Assembly (NCBI GenBank): GCA_039105265.1
Contig: JAPFFF010000008.1
Location: forward strand, 2,480,001-2,544,000
From: Tritrichomonas musculus
Taxonomy: Eukaryota; Parabasalia; Tritrichomonadida; Tritrichomonadidae
DNA: 64,000 nucleotides
Direction: 5' to 3'
Shown: positions 1-10,792 of the stretch, one piece after another
Layout: each line of letters begins with the position of its first letter
How positions within the stretch are numbered: position 1 is the first letter of the stretch
Notes under the pieces: model-generated
Told to the model about the DNA's origin: nothing
What the model saw: the letters and a program-made list of their open reading frames with translations, nothing else
Databases searched by the model: none
Made by a program: the position numbers and the translations under genes

Positions 1-570
1 ATTTGGCATCGATGCTGACAGAAACGCCATCTTGATGTGATCTGGCATCCGTATAACTGACTCTTCCCAGACGCCTCCTCTTTCCTGGTTTGCAATGTAA
101 TGGAACTCGTCAAAAATAACCATATCAACGTCTTTCAAAAGAAGATCGTTTTTGTATAACATTGAACGAAGAATTTCTGTGGTCATCACTAATATTGGCG
201 CATTTCTATTGAGTGTGATATCGCCCGTTATGATGCCAACCGTGCCAAAATTATTCGCAAACTCTCTGTATTTTTGATTTGAAAGCGATTTGATCGGTGA
301 TGTGTATATTGCACGCCTATTGTTTTTTCTGCTCTGCCCAATCGCATACAAGGCAATCACAGTCTTACCTGCTGATGTTGGTACTGAAACAAAAACACTT
401 TCGCTTTGTGAAAGCCTATAAATGGACCTTTTTTGGAATTCATCTAATTCAAATTTAAACTTCACTGGAAGATCACAAACATCTTCTTCAAATTTGGATA
501 CATCATAGTCATCAATAATTGATTTATACTGACCTTGGTTTGCTGATCTCATTTTTGAGTTAAGTGACAT
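1..570 (-). CDS. Ski2/Mtr4-type DExH RNA helicase, N-terminal part (runs off the window)
   Basis: The minus strand reads from an ATG at 570 as an open frame of 190 codons to the window edge, so the C-terminal part is missing here. Visible helicase motifs in order are FELDEFQ (Q-like motif), PTSAGKT (motif I, Walker A), TSPIKSLSNQKY (Ia), TGDI (Ib), MTTEILRSML, DEFH (motif II) and LSASMPN (motif III). This order and the ILRSMLY stretch are typical of the Ski2/Mtr4 branch of superfamily 2, which feeds RNA to the exosome. The family usually has DEVH or DEIH, and here it is DEFH. Whether it is Ski2, Mtr4 or a paralogue cannot be decided without the C-terminal arch domain. The start is the first ATG after a stop-rich AT tract. 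Confidence 0.85.
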   Translation of the reverse strand, partial: MSLNSKMRSANQGQYKSIIDDYDVSKFEEDVCDLPVKFKFELDEFQKRSIYRLSQSESVFVSVPTSAGKTVIALYAIGQSRKNNRRAIYTSPIKSLSNQKYREFANNFGTVGIITGDITLNRNAPILVMTTEILRSMLYKNDLLLKDVDMVIFDEFHYIANQERGGVWEESVIRMPDHIKMAFLSASMPN

Positions 571-1213
571 AAAAAAATAATTCTATTAAAATCTAAATGA
601 TGTGACAGAAATTTTATTTTTTCTCTCAATTTTGATGACAGAAAATTTATTTTTTCTCTCAATTTTGATGACAGGAATTTTAAACTATACAATTATTTTT
701 TTTTTTTTCCAATTGCAAATCACTTCAAATGATTAAATTTGTAATAACAAAGAAAATTTTTGATAAACACTTTTGTTTAAAGCTAAATTCAAAAAAAATT
801 ATTTGATTTCCCAAAAAGTTATGCAAATAATGTTCTTTTTCATTATCCCTTTCGGCCGTATGCCGTAATTGAAGATTTTTTTATGTAAAGTATTCAAAAA
901 GTTGCACTTTTGCCGTGTGCCGTAGAAATTTTGTAAAATAAACTATTCAATGAACGACCAAATAGCCGTATTTTACAAAACCGCCGAAGGGATACTTTTT
1001 CATTTTTGAGAAATTTCTTTTTTGCTGAAAATTCAATTTAATTAATACATTTATTTGAGTTGACAATATTAAAATTATTATATGTAATAAAAAATCTTTT
1101 TTTATTATATATATTTTAAGATATACCTGATACAATTTTTAATAAAAAAAATTATCGTTTTTTATGAATTTTTCATAAGTCTCATAGAAAATATAAATTT
1201 ATATTAATTTAAA
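571..1213. other. AT-rich intergenic region with short repeats
   Basis: No gene is visible. At about 603-680 there are two and a half tandem copies of a roughly 32 bp unit starting TGACAGAAATTTTATTTTTT. At 844-994 there are nested inverted repeats, listed separately. The rest is AT-rich sequence between the divergent helicase gene and the decayed kinase gene. Confidence 0.6.
844..994. repeat. Nested inverted repeats, MITE-like
   Basis: TATCCCTTTCGGC at 844-856 is mirrored by GCCGAAGGGATA at 983-994, with one base of difference in the T run. Inside it, TTTTGTAAAATA at 929-940 is mirrored exactly by TATTTTACAAAA at 969-980. CCGTATGCCGT and CCGTGTGCCGT also recur between the arms. The nested palindrome could be a small non-autonomous DNA element or a cruciform-forming regulatory site. 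No clear target-site duplication was found by eye. Confidence 0.4.
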
Positions 1214-2067
1214 ATGGAAGAAACATTCGAACTATTTCAAAATCTCAAAGAAAAACATTTGATCAAAACCAATAATCCTAATTTAAATGAAATATTATAT
1301 GAGTTCTCATTTTTTTTTGTCAAAGATGAAAAAGAATTAGATATAATCATCAAACCTCAGAACCAATAAATTATCATCATTGATGAACATACAAGTTCAA
1401 AATGTACATTATTAGGCTTCTAATGAAGTTTTTCAAAAAATGAACGATGAATTGATGATATTTTATATCATTGATTTTAAAATCAAAGAAGACATTCAAA
1501 CATTTCAGAAACGATTTTTAATCAAGAATCAAAACGTCAAAAATTTGGGGAAATTAATGACACAAAACATTTGCGGTTATTTACTAATTGAAGCATAAGA
1601 AAATTCGTTCACAACAAGAGTTACTTGATGGCAAAACAAATGAAATTCAAAGAAATCAATACATCGTCATAAATACAATCAATTCAACAGCAACGTCAAT
1701 TATTCAAAAAATTTATGATTTCAAGGAAAAGAAATTTTTCATTAAGAAGATAAGAAGACGAACATATGAAAGAAGAAAATTAGATTTCAGAGAAAAATAT
1801 AATTACAACAAAGCTCATCATCATCACTTTTATTACAACATTATTCTGATAAAAATGGAGGAAAAAGTGAAAGCGATGAAGGAATGAGTCTTGAACCTTC
1901 AAAATTTGTAAATAAAGAGAAAATCATTTTTGAAACAATTTTAGTATTAGTTTATCTTCATCATCATCATTTTATATATAGAGATTTAAAACCAAACAAT
2001 ATCATTGTTGATCGAAGCAACACTATTATTCTAATTGATCTTGATCGAATGATAAAAATAAATGAAC

Positions 2068-2127
<60 letters not shown>

Positions 2128-5100
2128 AAGCAGAAGAAACAAAGAATATAAATGAAACGGAAAAAATAAAGAATATGATTGAAACAGAAGATATTGATAA
2201 TGAAAATGAAGAGCAAACTATTATAATTCATCAATATTCATCACCTTAATTGAAAGAAGGACATCACATATCGTATTCTACTGATATTTACTCGCTTGGA
2301 ATGCTTGCTTATTATATCATTTTTGAAGAAGAACTAAGCATCACCAAAATTGAAAAAAGAATTCCTCAAAGTGAAAGCTATTATTTTAATATTCTTAATT
2401 TCATTAACAAATGCGTTAAAAAGAATCCAAAAGAAAGGCCAACAATCACTGAAATAGTAAAAGAATTTTATCTTGAATTTTATTCCAAAACAACAGATAA
2501 ATTGATAGAAACAAGAATGATTAATAATATCAAGAACATTTCTGAAGATAAATATATTTGGTATTTGTTATATATTGCAGAGTATGAACATCCATATTCA
2601 ATCTTGGCCAAACATTTAAAAAAGGTCGAATATATTATAAAAGTATTATTATAGCTTATTCATTACTATGCAGAAGCCTCGAAGAAAAACCAAGCTGATT
2701 CACAAAGATGACTTTCGAGATATTAAAAAATCAATTTATTTTCTAACGGAAGCAACAAAACAAAATTATTTAAAATCTTTTTCTTACCTTGGTAGATTTT
2801 ATTATTTTAATCAAGATGCACCACGAGACATCAACAAATCAATTCATTATTTAAGTCTTGGAGCAAATCAAAATGACTCTGAATCTCAATTTATGCTTGG
2901 ATTAATTTTTTTTGAAAGAGTTTGTGAAATTGACAAAGCTATTTAGTATCTCACGCTCGTATCGAATCAAAATCATGCTAAATCACAATTTTTTCTTGGT
3001 CTAATTCATTTCGATGAAAAATATCAGCATTATGGTATCTAATTCATTTCGATGAATATTTTTTATTAGCAGCAAATAAAAATATGCTCAATTTCATCTT
3101 GGTGTTATTTATTATGGAGAGAAATACAACCAAAAAGATATTGATAAATCACTTTATTATTTTCAGCTTGCTGCTAATCAAAATTATTCAAAAGCACAAT
3201 CTTTTCTTTATTTAATTTATGCTTCAACAAATAAATATCATGATGCCGAAAAAGCAATAATGTATCTTACACTTTCTGCAGATAATAATCTTGCTGAAGC
3301 ACAATTCATTCTTGGAAGTATATTAGAAAAAAACATTGTATTAATGAAACAATTTATTAGTATTTACTTGCCTCACGGCAAAATGATTCAAAATCGCAAA
3401 ATCAACTTGGTATGATTTATTTATGGAATAAACGAGATATAAATAAAGCAATTCATTATTTTACTCTTTCTGCAAATCAAAATCATTCAGTTGCACAATG
3501 CAATCTTGGTTTAATCTATTCAGAAGGAGAATATGTAACAAGAGATATAAGCAAAGAAATTCATTATTTAACACTTGCTGCAAAACAAAACCAATCAGAT
3601 GCACAATATCATCTTGGCTTTATTTATTCAGAAGGAGAATATGTTACAAGAGATATAAGTAAAGGAATTCATTATTTAACACTTGCTGCAAATCAAAACC
3701 ATTCAGAAGCGAATTTTGTCTTGGTTTAATATATCTTGACAAGAAACTTGAAATATATGATATCAACAAATCAATTCATTATATAACGCTAGCTGCAAAT
3801 CAAAATACTTTTGGTGCACAATTAATTCTTGGCAGAATATATATGATGAAAGATCTTGAAACATTTGATATCAACAAATCAATTCATTATCTAACGCTAG
3901 CTGCAAATCGAAATCATTCAGAGGCACAATTTATTCTTGGTACTATATATTCAGACTTGTATTCAGAGATGTCAGATATCAATAAAGCGATTCATTATCT
4001 AACGCTTGCTGCAAATCAAAATCATTTAAATGCACAATTTTTAATCGGTGTAATATATTTGTTCGATTATTTTGGGGTAGTAAATATCGACAAAGCAATT
4101 CATTATCTAATGCTTGCTGCAGATAGAAAACATCCTAAAGCACAATACTTTCTCGGCTATATGTATTTAAAGGAAAAATATCATTGTCAAATTATTACAA
4201 AAGCTATTCATTATTTAACACTTTCTGCTAATCAAGATTTTGAACAAGCTCAGCTTGAACTTGGATTTTATTATATACAAAAAGACATTTATAAAGCAAT
4301 TCATTTTTTAACTTCTTGTGCAGAAAAAAATAATGAAATGGCCCACATGCATCTTGGCAGAATTTTTTATTATTTTCGTGTAAATTACGAAAAAGTAAAT
4401 GACTATTTTAAATTTGCAGCTGAAAGAAATATTAGTGATGCACAATAAATTCTTGGATATAATTAAATCCATGTAGTAGGTATTCTAAAAGACATTAAAA
4501 AAGGAATTCATTTAATCTGGCTTGCTTCTGAATCAAAAAAAATATTGAAGCCTGTTTCTATTTGTGAAATTTATATTTTTTCGGTGATTATATTAGACAA
4601 AACATTAAAAAAGGTCATTATTATTTTGAATATGCTGCGAATCAAGGGCATTCATTAGCCCAAGGATTACTTGGAATGCTTTATTATAATGGCATTTATA
4701 TTGAAAGAAATTTAAATAAAGCTTTTTATTATTTCCATCAATCAGCCTTTAATAGAAATAATAATGGGAAATTCGCTGTTGGCTTTATGTATATGAAAGG
4801 CGAATATGTAAAGCAAGATATTGAGAAAGCAATTCATTATTATAAAGAAGCTTCTTCTTTTCATGATCAATACTCAAAAAAACAATCTATCAATAATATA
4901 TCGATATGGTTTTGGTATTCTATTGAATTACTAAAAGAAGCTATCAACCAAAGAGACGATCAAATTGCAATATATAATCTGGCGCACATTTATCTTTATG
5001 AAGAAAATATTGACTACGATATTGATAGCATCATTAAAATGCTCGTTCAATCAACTAACTTTATATATGATTTTCCTTACGCATGTCTCTTCATTATCGC

Positions 5101-5413
5101 ATTGAAGGAAAAACATGGAGATGCCTTTTTGGATATCCAAAAAGGAATAGATGAACACTATATCGATGATTCATCAGAATTAATAGAGAATATTATCGAT
5201 GTTATTCATGCTTATAATTTGAAATCACCAGCTGAATACAACTCTTTTTATGAAGAATGTCGTCACTCCGATCAATTGTATGACTTACAAGGCAATACTT
5301 TTCCATTCTACGAATTACTAAACTCCGAAGAACACAATAGCAATCACTTTAAAAAATGTAAAAAAAAAAAAAATTCACTATTTTATGAAGGATTTGGCAT
5401 CCCGATTTCATAA
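1214..5413 (+). pseudogene. Decayed Sel1-repeat protein kinase
   Basis: Kinase and Sel1-repeat motifs run in order across at least eight open pieces, so this is a host gene that has died. The first piece starts at ATG 1214 and stops at 1367-1369. The kinase catalytic loop YRDLKPNN lies near 1980 and is followed by LIDLDRM where DFG would be expected. Then come STDIYSLGMLAYY and NPKERPTITE (2250-2470), with an in-frame TAA at 2247-2249. About 15 Sel1 repeats (consensus KAIHYLTLAANQNHSEAQF) fill 2700-4900, broken by further stops and frameshifts near 2945, 3050-3410, 3729, 4448 and 4470-4670. A 57-base A run sits inside the kinase part at 2069-2125. The layout matches the intact gene at 53806. 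Sel1-kinases are a large trichomonad family of unknown substrate. Confidence 0.8.
2069..2125. repeat. Poly(A) run, 57 bases
   Basis: An uninterrupted A run inside the decayed kinase. It would encode polylysine. Comparable runs occur at 13745-13790 (46), 45121-45163 (43), 47534-47564 (31), 49056-49080 (25), and T runs at 50422-50442 (21) and 61861-61887 (27). Lengths of such runs are unreliable in any assembly. Confidence 0.9.
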
Positions 5414-5958
5414 TGATTAAATAGTGATATTAAATAACTGACTCTTGTAAATAAGAAAACATTTTCAAAATTCATTAATAATTTTATTAAAACATTAAAT
5501 GAGAACTCAATCATTACTAAGGAAAAATGCATGATTTTTCTCATTCAAATCGATTTTCATTTGAAAACGAACTATGTCGAAAGCTTAATAAAATCTCCAG
5601 AAATAAACTGGGCTGATTCAAATGGTTAAAAAGTTCAATCTAATGCTATTTAACAATCTACTTTCATTCATGACTCCGAAATCACACATTTTTTTTTTTT
5701 TTTTTTAACATCCGAAACAGCTTTATGATTTGCATGTAGCTAAAAATGGCGAATAAAACATGAATATTGGTCATTGTTCATTATCAATCTTTTGGCTCAT
5801 AATCATGATTTGCATGAATTATTTTTCAAACAAATTGAATGGTACCGAAATTTACACGCCAGTTTACATGAATTTTCAGAAGATAATACAAATTTATTTT
5901 TTTATTGCTCATGTTTGAAAAGGTTGAGTAAGGAAAAAAAAAAAAAAAATCAAAAAGA
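5414..5958 (+). pseudogene. Decayed tail downstream of the Sel1-kinase remnant
   Basis: Short open stretches remain, for example FLIQIDFHLKTNYVESLIKS near 5530, QLYDLHVAKNGE near 5720 and a 5774-6019 frame that runs into the tRNA-like gene. They resemble the N-terminal helical segment that precedes ankyrin repeats in trichomonad proteins, but this is only an impression. Frames change often and T/A runs interrupt the sequence. No intact gene is present. Confidence 0.35.
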
Positions 5959-6030
5959 GGGGTCGGCTGGAATCGAACCAACATCTCGACTCGTGACTAT
6001 GTCGTATTCTACCCATTGAACTACAACCCA
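5959..6030 (-). tRNA. tRNA-like gene, identity unclear (possibly Asp-GTC or a pseudogene)
   Basis: Read on the minus strand the 72 nt give a D arm (GTTC/GAAT, with an AATGGGTA loop), a perfect T arm (GTTGG, loop TTCGATT, CCAGC), and an acceptor stem GGGTTG/CGACCC that pairs in six of seven positions, with T1 opposite C72. The downstream flank has TTTTT followed by a longer T run, a good RNA polymerase III terminator. The anticodon arm does not fold normally: only CGAC/GTCG pairs, leaving a ten-base interior that contains TAGTCAC. GTC could be an Asp anticodon, but the base before it is not T. Internal A and B boxes look intact, so it is either a functional variant or a recent pseudogene. Confidence 0.6.
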
Positions 6031-6544
6031 TTTACATATATCTTTATAATGGCCAATATATCTTTTTTTTTTTTTAAGTTCATTTGAATTGAATGAATGA
6101 AAAAACTATTGGTTAGAAAATAGAGCTCTTTATTTTCTCTGAATGATAAACGCTGACATTAATGATTTTGATCAATGAAGCATGTTAACTAAAAATAAAA
6201 ACAATTTAAATCTTTCCATATAGATCTTTAATAGAAATTATGTAAAAATGCAGATTAAAATTATAAGTCTATTAGTTTTTATTAGTTTTTATCAGTTTTT
6301 ATCAATGAATCAATGCAAATAATAATAATAATAATAAAACACCAAAAAGTAAATCATGATAATAGATGCTTTGATTATAGAATAATTAATGCAAAAATTA
6401 TTTTAAGGAAACATATATTTACATAAAAAGAAATGACATTGCATTGAAAGATGATTATATATATATATATATATATATATAATTATAATTAATTAATTAT
6501 AATTAATTAAATTTAAAATTATTAATAACTACTATATTGACAAA
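6031..6544. other. AT-rich intergenic region with microsatellites
   Basis: No gene is seen. It holds a TAA/ATA triplet run near 6320-6338, a (AT)n run at about 6459-6481, and a palindromic AATTATAATTAATTAATTATAATT stretch at about 6481-6509. TTTTTATTAGTTTTTATCAG repeats near 6280-6300. Confidence 0.5.
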
Positions 6545-7738
6545 TTAACAACAAGCCCATTCAGCTATTAACTGACCAAAAAAGCCATCTTCTGGATTTT
6601 TCATCCAAACCTGGGCTGTACCCGCATCTCCCCACATTGCTGTTGAGGAGCAACTTTGGCTGAGATTGATGACTAAAAAAGAATCATCTGGTGTACAGTC
6701 ATCTTGAACAAATTCAGGCCATCCACCAATATATGTTTGATTTTTTCCTTTTGGGCCATGAAGAAAATTAAATCTCTGAAAATATTCTTTAAATCTATCA
6801 GATCCATCAAAGGATTTATTAGCTATATCATTAATGATATGATTACCCATAATCGGCATCATTTTCCCACTTGTCCACCCAGTTACTATTCGTGGCTCAT
6901 TAAATGTGTATGTTCCTCTATATACAATATCATTTGTATAAACTAGTGAATCAAGCTGATCTTTTGTGTAAAACTTCGTTTCAACATAAAGATAGCATGA
7001 ATTACAATAATAAACAACAATAAGTGAATCACGATATTCTGGCGGAAAACGATCTTGAAACCATTGTGGAGTTGATGGAACATATATTTGACATATAGAT
7101 GCGCAATTTGAATGGCAATCATGACAAAGTGTGAGGCCTTCTTCAGGTAAATAAGGTTGAACGCCTCCAAATTTGCTAATACGAGGGTTAGAAGCATCTC
7201 CATGATTTACAGACGGCCAAGCAACATCTAAACATAGTTCCGGATCTTTCATTAATTTATTGCAAATAGAATTATAATTTTGAGTTTTTTCTGCGATTAA
7301 TGGGTCAATTTCACCTATTTGCGGAAAATTATCCAACAAAACTTTTGCAAAAAAGATGTTTAAATTCTTATTTTCTTCATCTTTCAAAATATCAATGATA
7401 TATTGAATTGTTGTATAGTTATTTTCTAATAAAATACTAATTGTTTTGATAAAACGATTATCTAGATCAAATTTATCTTTTTCACTACAGTAAAAATAAT
7501 CTATATCATAATTTAAACAGAATTTAATATATTCTGGAATTAAAAATGGTACACGTTGATTGATTGTGCTCAATGCATTCAAAGTTTTAGGGATATCATT
7601 TAAAAACTGTGGGATAAATGATTCGGTAAAAAAAGAGCTTGGAAAATAATAATTTTGTAAATTATCTTTTAGGTTATCGATTTCCTTGTCTGTAATTGAG
7701 TTATCAAAGAGCTTTTTGACTATTTCTTGATTTGACAT
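6545..7738 (-). CDS. DUF1963 (YwqG-like) domain protein
   Basis: 397 residues. The N-terminal 150 residues are helical and unrecognised. The C-terminal half has features of the DUF1963/YwqG fold: SKFGGVQPYLPEEG, then a cysteine-rich CHDCHSNC segment with YYCNSCY that could bind a metal, then IGGWPEFVQDD, and WGDAGTAQVWM close to the C-terminus. DUF1963 proteins occur in bacteria and many protists and have no settled biochemical function. The paired CxxC-type cysteines (about residues 214-250) suggest a zinc-binding insertion. The start is the first ATG, and a long empty region lies upstream. Confidence 0.65.
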   Translation of the reverse strand: MSNQEIVKKLFDNSITDKEIDNLKDNLQNYYFPSSFFTESFIPQFLNDIPKTLNALSTINQRVPFLIPEYIKFCLNYDIDYFYCSEKDKFDLDNRFIKTISILLENNYTTIQYIIDILKDEENKNLNIFFAKVLLDNFPQIGEIDPLIAEKTQNYNSICNKLMKDPELCLDVAWPSVNHGDASNPRISKFGGVQPYLPEEGLTLCHDCHSNCASICQIYVPSTPQWFQDRFPPEYRDSLIVVYYCNSCYLYVETKFYTKDQLDSLVYTNDIVYRGTYTFNEPRIVTGWTSGKMMPIMGNHIINDIANKSFDGSDRFKEYFQRFNFLHGPKGKNQTYIGGWPEFVQDDCTPDDSFLVINLSQSCSSTAMWGDAGTAQVWMKNPEDGFFGQLIAEWACC

Positions 7739-9395
7739 GAAATGTTGAGATTATAAAAAGTGATTTCACTTTTCTCCAAAATTGAATGAATTTTTTTTTC
7801 ATCATCAAATAGCACAAAACAATTAAAACAATGGAAATAAACTTAAAACCAAAAGGCAGACCACCATTTTTCCTTTCAAATTTCTCTGACATATTTTTTT
7901 CCTTTCATTTTTTAAAATTTTAAATTTTTTATCTCAAATTAATTTTTTCTGTTTTATTTTGGCTGTGTTTGAAAAATTATTTTCTTACTTTTTTTATCTC
8001 AAATCTTTTTTTTTTCAAAATAATTATATCCTATAATTTATAAGATAATTAAAGTGTTTATATTATTATTTAATTTTATTGATATATTTATAAATATAAA
8101 AATAGATAATATTTAATTTATTTATTATTTTAAATAATATATTTTATCAATTTGTATCTGTAAGAATTTAATTGAATGCTAAAAAATGAATATCTTATAT
8201 ATAAAAAGCTTTTTGTATATATTAGCTATAATTAAATATTATATAATTAATTATATTAATTTTAAATCCTAAATCCTATTTTAATAATTGATATATATAT
8301 GTATATATTCGTTTTTTATTTTAAAAAAATTGAATAAATGAGTTATAATTTGAATTTGGAATAATTAAATCTTCTTGTTTGAAAATGTCGCTTAACTAAA
8401 TGCATCTGCTGTAGAGTTTGATGATCTAATACAACAACACAGCCAACAATATTTGATTATATGATAAATTTTCTTTCCAAAATACCGCAACTACCGCAAG
8501 ATGATTGAAAAAAAAAAAATATTATAATATATTGCCTAAAATGCAATAAATCTCAAAATACACAAAAGATACATCTCGAAAAACGCATTTTTCCAAAATT
8601 AGGAGAAAATAAATATTGGCGAAATTCTCTTTAAATATCACGATTTCTATTTCCAAATTGTTCATTTATTCCATAAAATTATCAATATTTTCTATTTTTA
8701 ACCATTTTGCACCAAAATATTACATAATTTTGAAAATTTCTCAAAATATTTTAATTCAATCGGAAAGGCGCAAATATAAATTTTAATATCTCTGATATTT
8801 TGGAACACTTTTTAGCAAATTCTTACTTGGATTAAATGATGGAAGACATTTCTTTTCATCTTTTTTATTTTTCATTCAATAAAAAAATCTTTTTATTCAA
8901 TTTTTTTATTTTTTTTGCATTGAAAAATGCAAAATTGAGACGAATCAAAACTCAGACCATTAATTGAATGGAAAAGTGTTCTAAATTGAGAAGACGAAAA
9001 ATAAAATAACCGCTCAAAAGGCCAATATAAGGTTGAAAGTGGTCCGACTTTTGACTCCCAGTTTAGTCAAATTAAATTTAATATAATGGACATATTTTAC
9101 TTTTAATAAAAGAGGATATTTAAATAATTTTAAGTTACTTTTAATGATTCCAATATATTGATTAGATAATTCTAGAGAAAAGCATATATGCTATAATAAC
9201 GCACTAGATCACAATTATTTATACTATTTAATGCATTGCTTTTAAAAACTTTATAGTCCAAAAACTGGTTCCATCATATTTCAATATGAAAACCATAAAA
9301 AAATTTCCCATCTATTATACTATGATATCATAGTCTACTCAGCTTGACAAAATGCTCCATAATTAATGAATTAAAACATTTTAATTACATTACTC
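7739..9395. other. Long AT-rich intergenic region, no gene seen
   Basis: About 1.65 kb without a supportable coding region on either strand; a short minus-strand frame at 7704-7892 looks like chance. There is no RNA gene I can recognise. Near 9038-9075 the sequence AGTGGTCCGACTTTTGAC followed by TTAGTCAAATTA recalls the inverted repeat ends at 58279 and 58380 and may be a worn copy of the same small element. Confidence 0.5.
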
Positions 9396-10688
9396 TTAAT
9401 ATTTTCTTATACGACGTCGCGAAACAGATCGAGCTCTTTTTTTTGGCTTTTTAGTAACTTTTGGTATATAATGTGTATTATTCATAATTTGCTCTGCGAA
9501 ATTACATAAATCTTGAATATACTGACTAAACTCGCTTGCTCTTTTTCCAACAACCGTAACCCCTCTAGCTAGTTTTATTTCTTCAGTTCTACTTGAGCCA
9601 AGAGAATTTGCTGAAGGTGCTGCTAAAAAGTTAAACATTGGCATTTGGAAAACATTATCTTCTGCGCTTGCAACTTGTTCAGATCCATGAATGTTTTCAT
9701 CCTCATTATTATAATCATTGTCATTTATATTAATATGCGAATTTCTCCTTTTCTTTTTTTGTGTTTTTCTCTTTAATGTTACATCATTTATTCGAATTGC
9801 AACATGAGGAATACTTTTTCTTATATTAAATACAATTCTATCATCCATTGGTTGGTTATATCTGATATCAAGTAAAGTTAATGGCATATCTGCTAAAACA
9901 TCCGCAATTTCCATTAAACAACGAACACTAAATAAATTATGTTGTAAGTCAAGAGTTGTTAAGCATATAGTTGAAACAATTCCATCAAGTTCAAGTGAAG
10001 CTCTCCATTCAGCTTCTCTTTGAAGACTAACATGAAATAATAAAAATGATTTGACATCTGGAATCGAATTATCTGTTAACCCACAATTTGTGCAATGAAA
10101 ACTTTTTAATCCTTGATGATGAAGAGATCGAATAACAACTGAAAATCCTTCGTCAAACAGAGTTACATTATCAAATCTTAATTTTTTAATCGTTGAATTT
10201 TGTTCAAGTATTTGTGATAATTTTTCTATTTGTGGCTTTGTTAACAAAAAAGAACGAAAAGTGAGAGTTTCTAACGTTGACGTATTCTTTAACACATATT
10301 CAAGAGCTAGAAGTAAAGAATCAATGGCTTTTGGAAATTTTCTATAGCATGATTCAGCTAAAACTGTTGGCTCCATCTTTGGTTTTGAAGAACGAATTAC
10401 AACTCTAGCTTTGTCAGGTCTGACTGTGGGAAACTCAGATTTATAAGATTGATAATACATATCGAGACTAAATGAAAGTGATGATAAATGCTGTATCCCA
10501 TATTGTTTTATTGCTGCAATTATTGGCTGAAAAAATTTGTTATTAATACGCGAAAAATCGTAAACCAGATCTTTTAATTTGGAATCAGAAAGACCAAAAC
10601 CTTGTAACTCTATTTGAGATAGTGGTTTATTTTTTGGATTGCTCATTATATATTGATTTTTAAAAAATTTTCTTCCTAACTTTTTCAT
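9396..10688 (-). CDS. Leucine-rich-repeat protein, CEP78-like
   Basis: 430 residues. Residues 60-290 form ribonuclease-inhibitor-type LRRs (LETLTFRSFLLTK, IKKLRFDNVTLFDEG, LTTLDLQHNLFS, LTLLDIRYNQPMDD). The helical interruption SLQREAEWRASLE between repeats, followed by LDLQHN and LDIRYNQ, closely resembles animal CEP78, where a similar helix precedes LDLQQC and LDIRKNP. CEP78 is a centrosome and basal-body protein that regulates centriole and cilium length, which suits a flagellate. The C-terminal 140 residues are low-complexity and end in a basic stretch (KKPKKRARSVSRRR) that may be a nuclear-localisation or microtubule-binding signal. A second in-frame ATG lies at 10646 and could be the true start. 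The gene is divergent from MLH1 with about 100 bp between them. Confidence 0.6.
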   Translation of the reverse strand: MKKLGRKFFKNQYIMSNPKNKPLSQIELQGFGLSDSKLKDLVYDFSRINNKFFQPIIAAIKQYGIQHLSSLSFSLDMYYQSYKSEFPTVRPDKARVVIRSSKPKMEPTVLAESCYRKFPKAIDSLLLALEYVLKNTSTLETLTFRSFLLTKPQIEKLSQILEQNSTIKKLRFDNVTLFDEGFSVVIRSLHHQGLKSFHCTNCGLTDNSIPDVKSFLLFHVSLQREAEWRASLELDGIVSTICLTTLDLQHNLFSVRCLMEIADVLADMPLTLLDIRYNQPMDDRIVFNIRKSIPHVAIRINDVTLKRKTQKKKRRNSHININDNDYNNEDENIHGSEQVASAEDNVFQMPMFNFLAAPSANSLGSSRTEEIKLARGVTVVGKRASEFSQYIQDLCNFAEQIMNNTHYIPKVTKKPKKRARSVSRRRIRKY

Positions 10689-10792
10689 TAGATCTTAACG
10701 TACAATTTTTGTTTTTTGAATAAATAAATAAACTTTGTTCATGTGAATCTGAAAATGAAGTTCCTTTTATGGAGGTTTAGAAAAAAAAAAAA

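Noticed and set aside
603-680. Short tandem repeats as a CRISPR array
   Set aside because: Only two and a half direct copies with no spacers, in a eukaryotic genome.
2031-2234. Minus-strand frame with polyphenylalanine
   Set aside because: It is the antisense of the poly(A) run.
7704-7892. 62-codon minus-strand frame upstream of the DUF1963 gene
   Set aside because: It is short, overlaps the DUF1963 start in another frame and has no recognisable feature.
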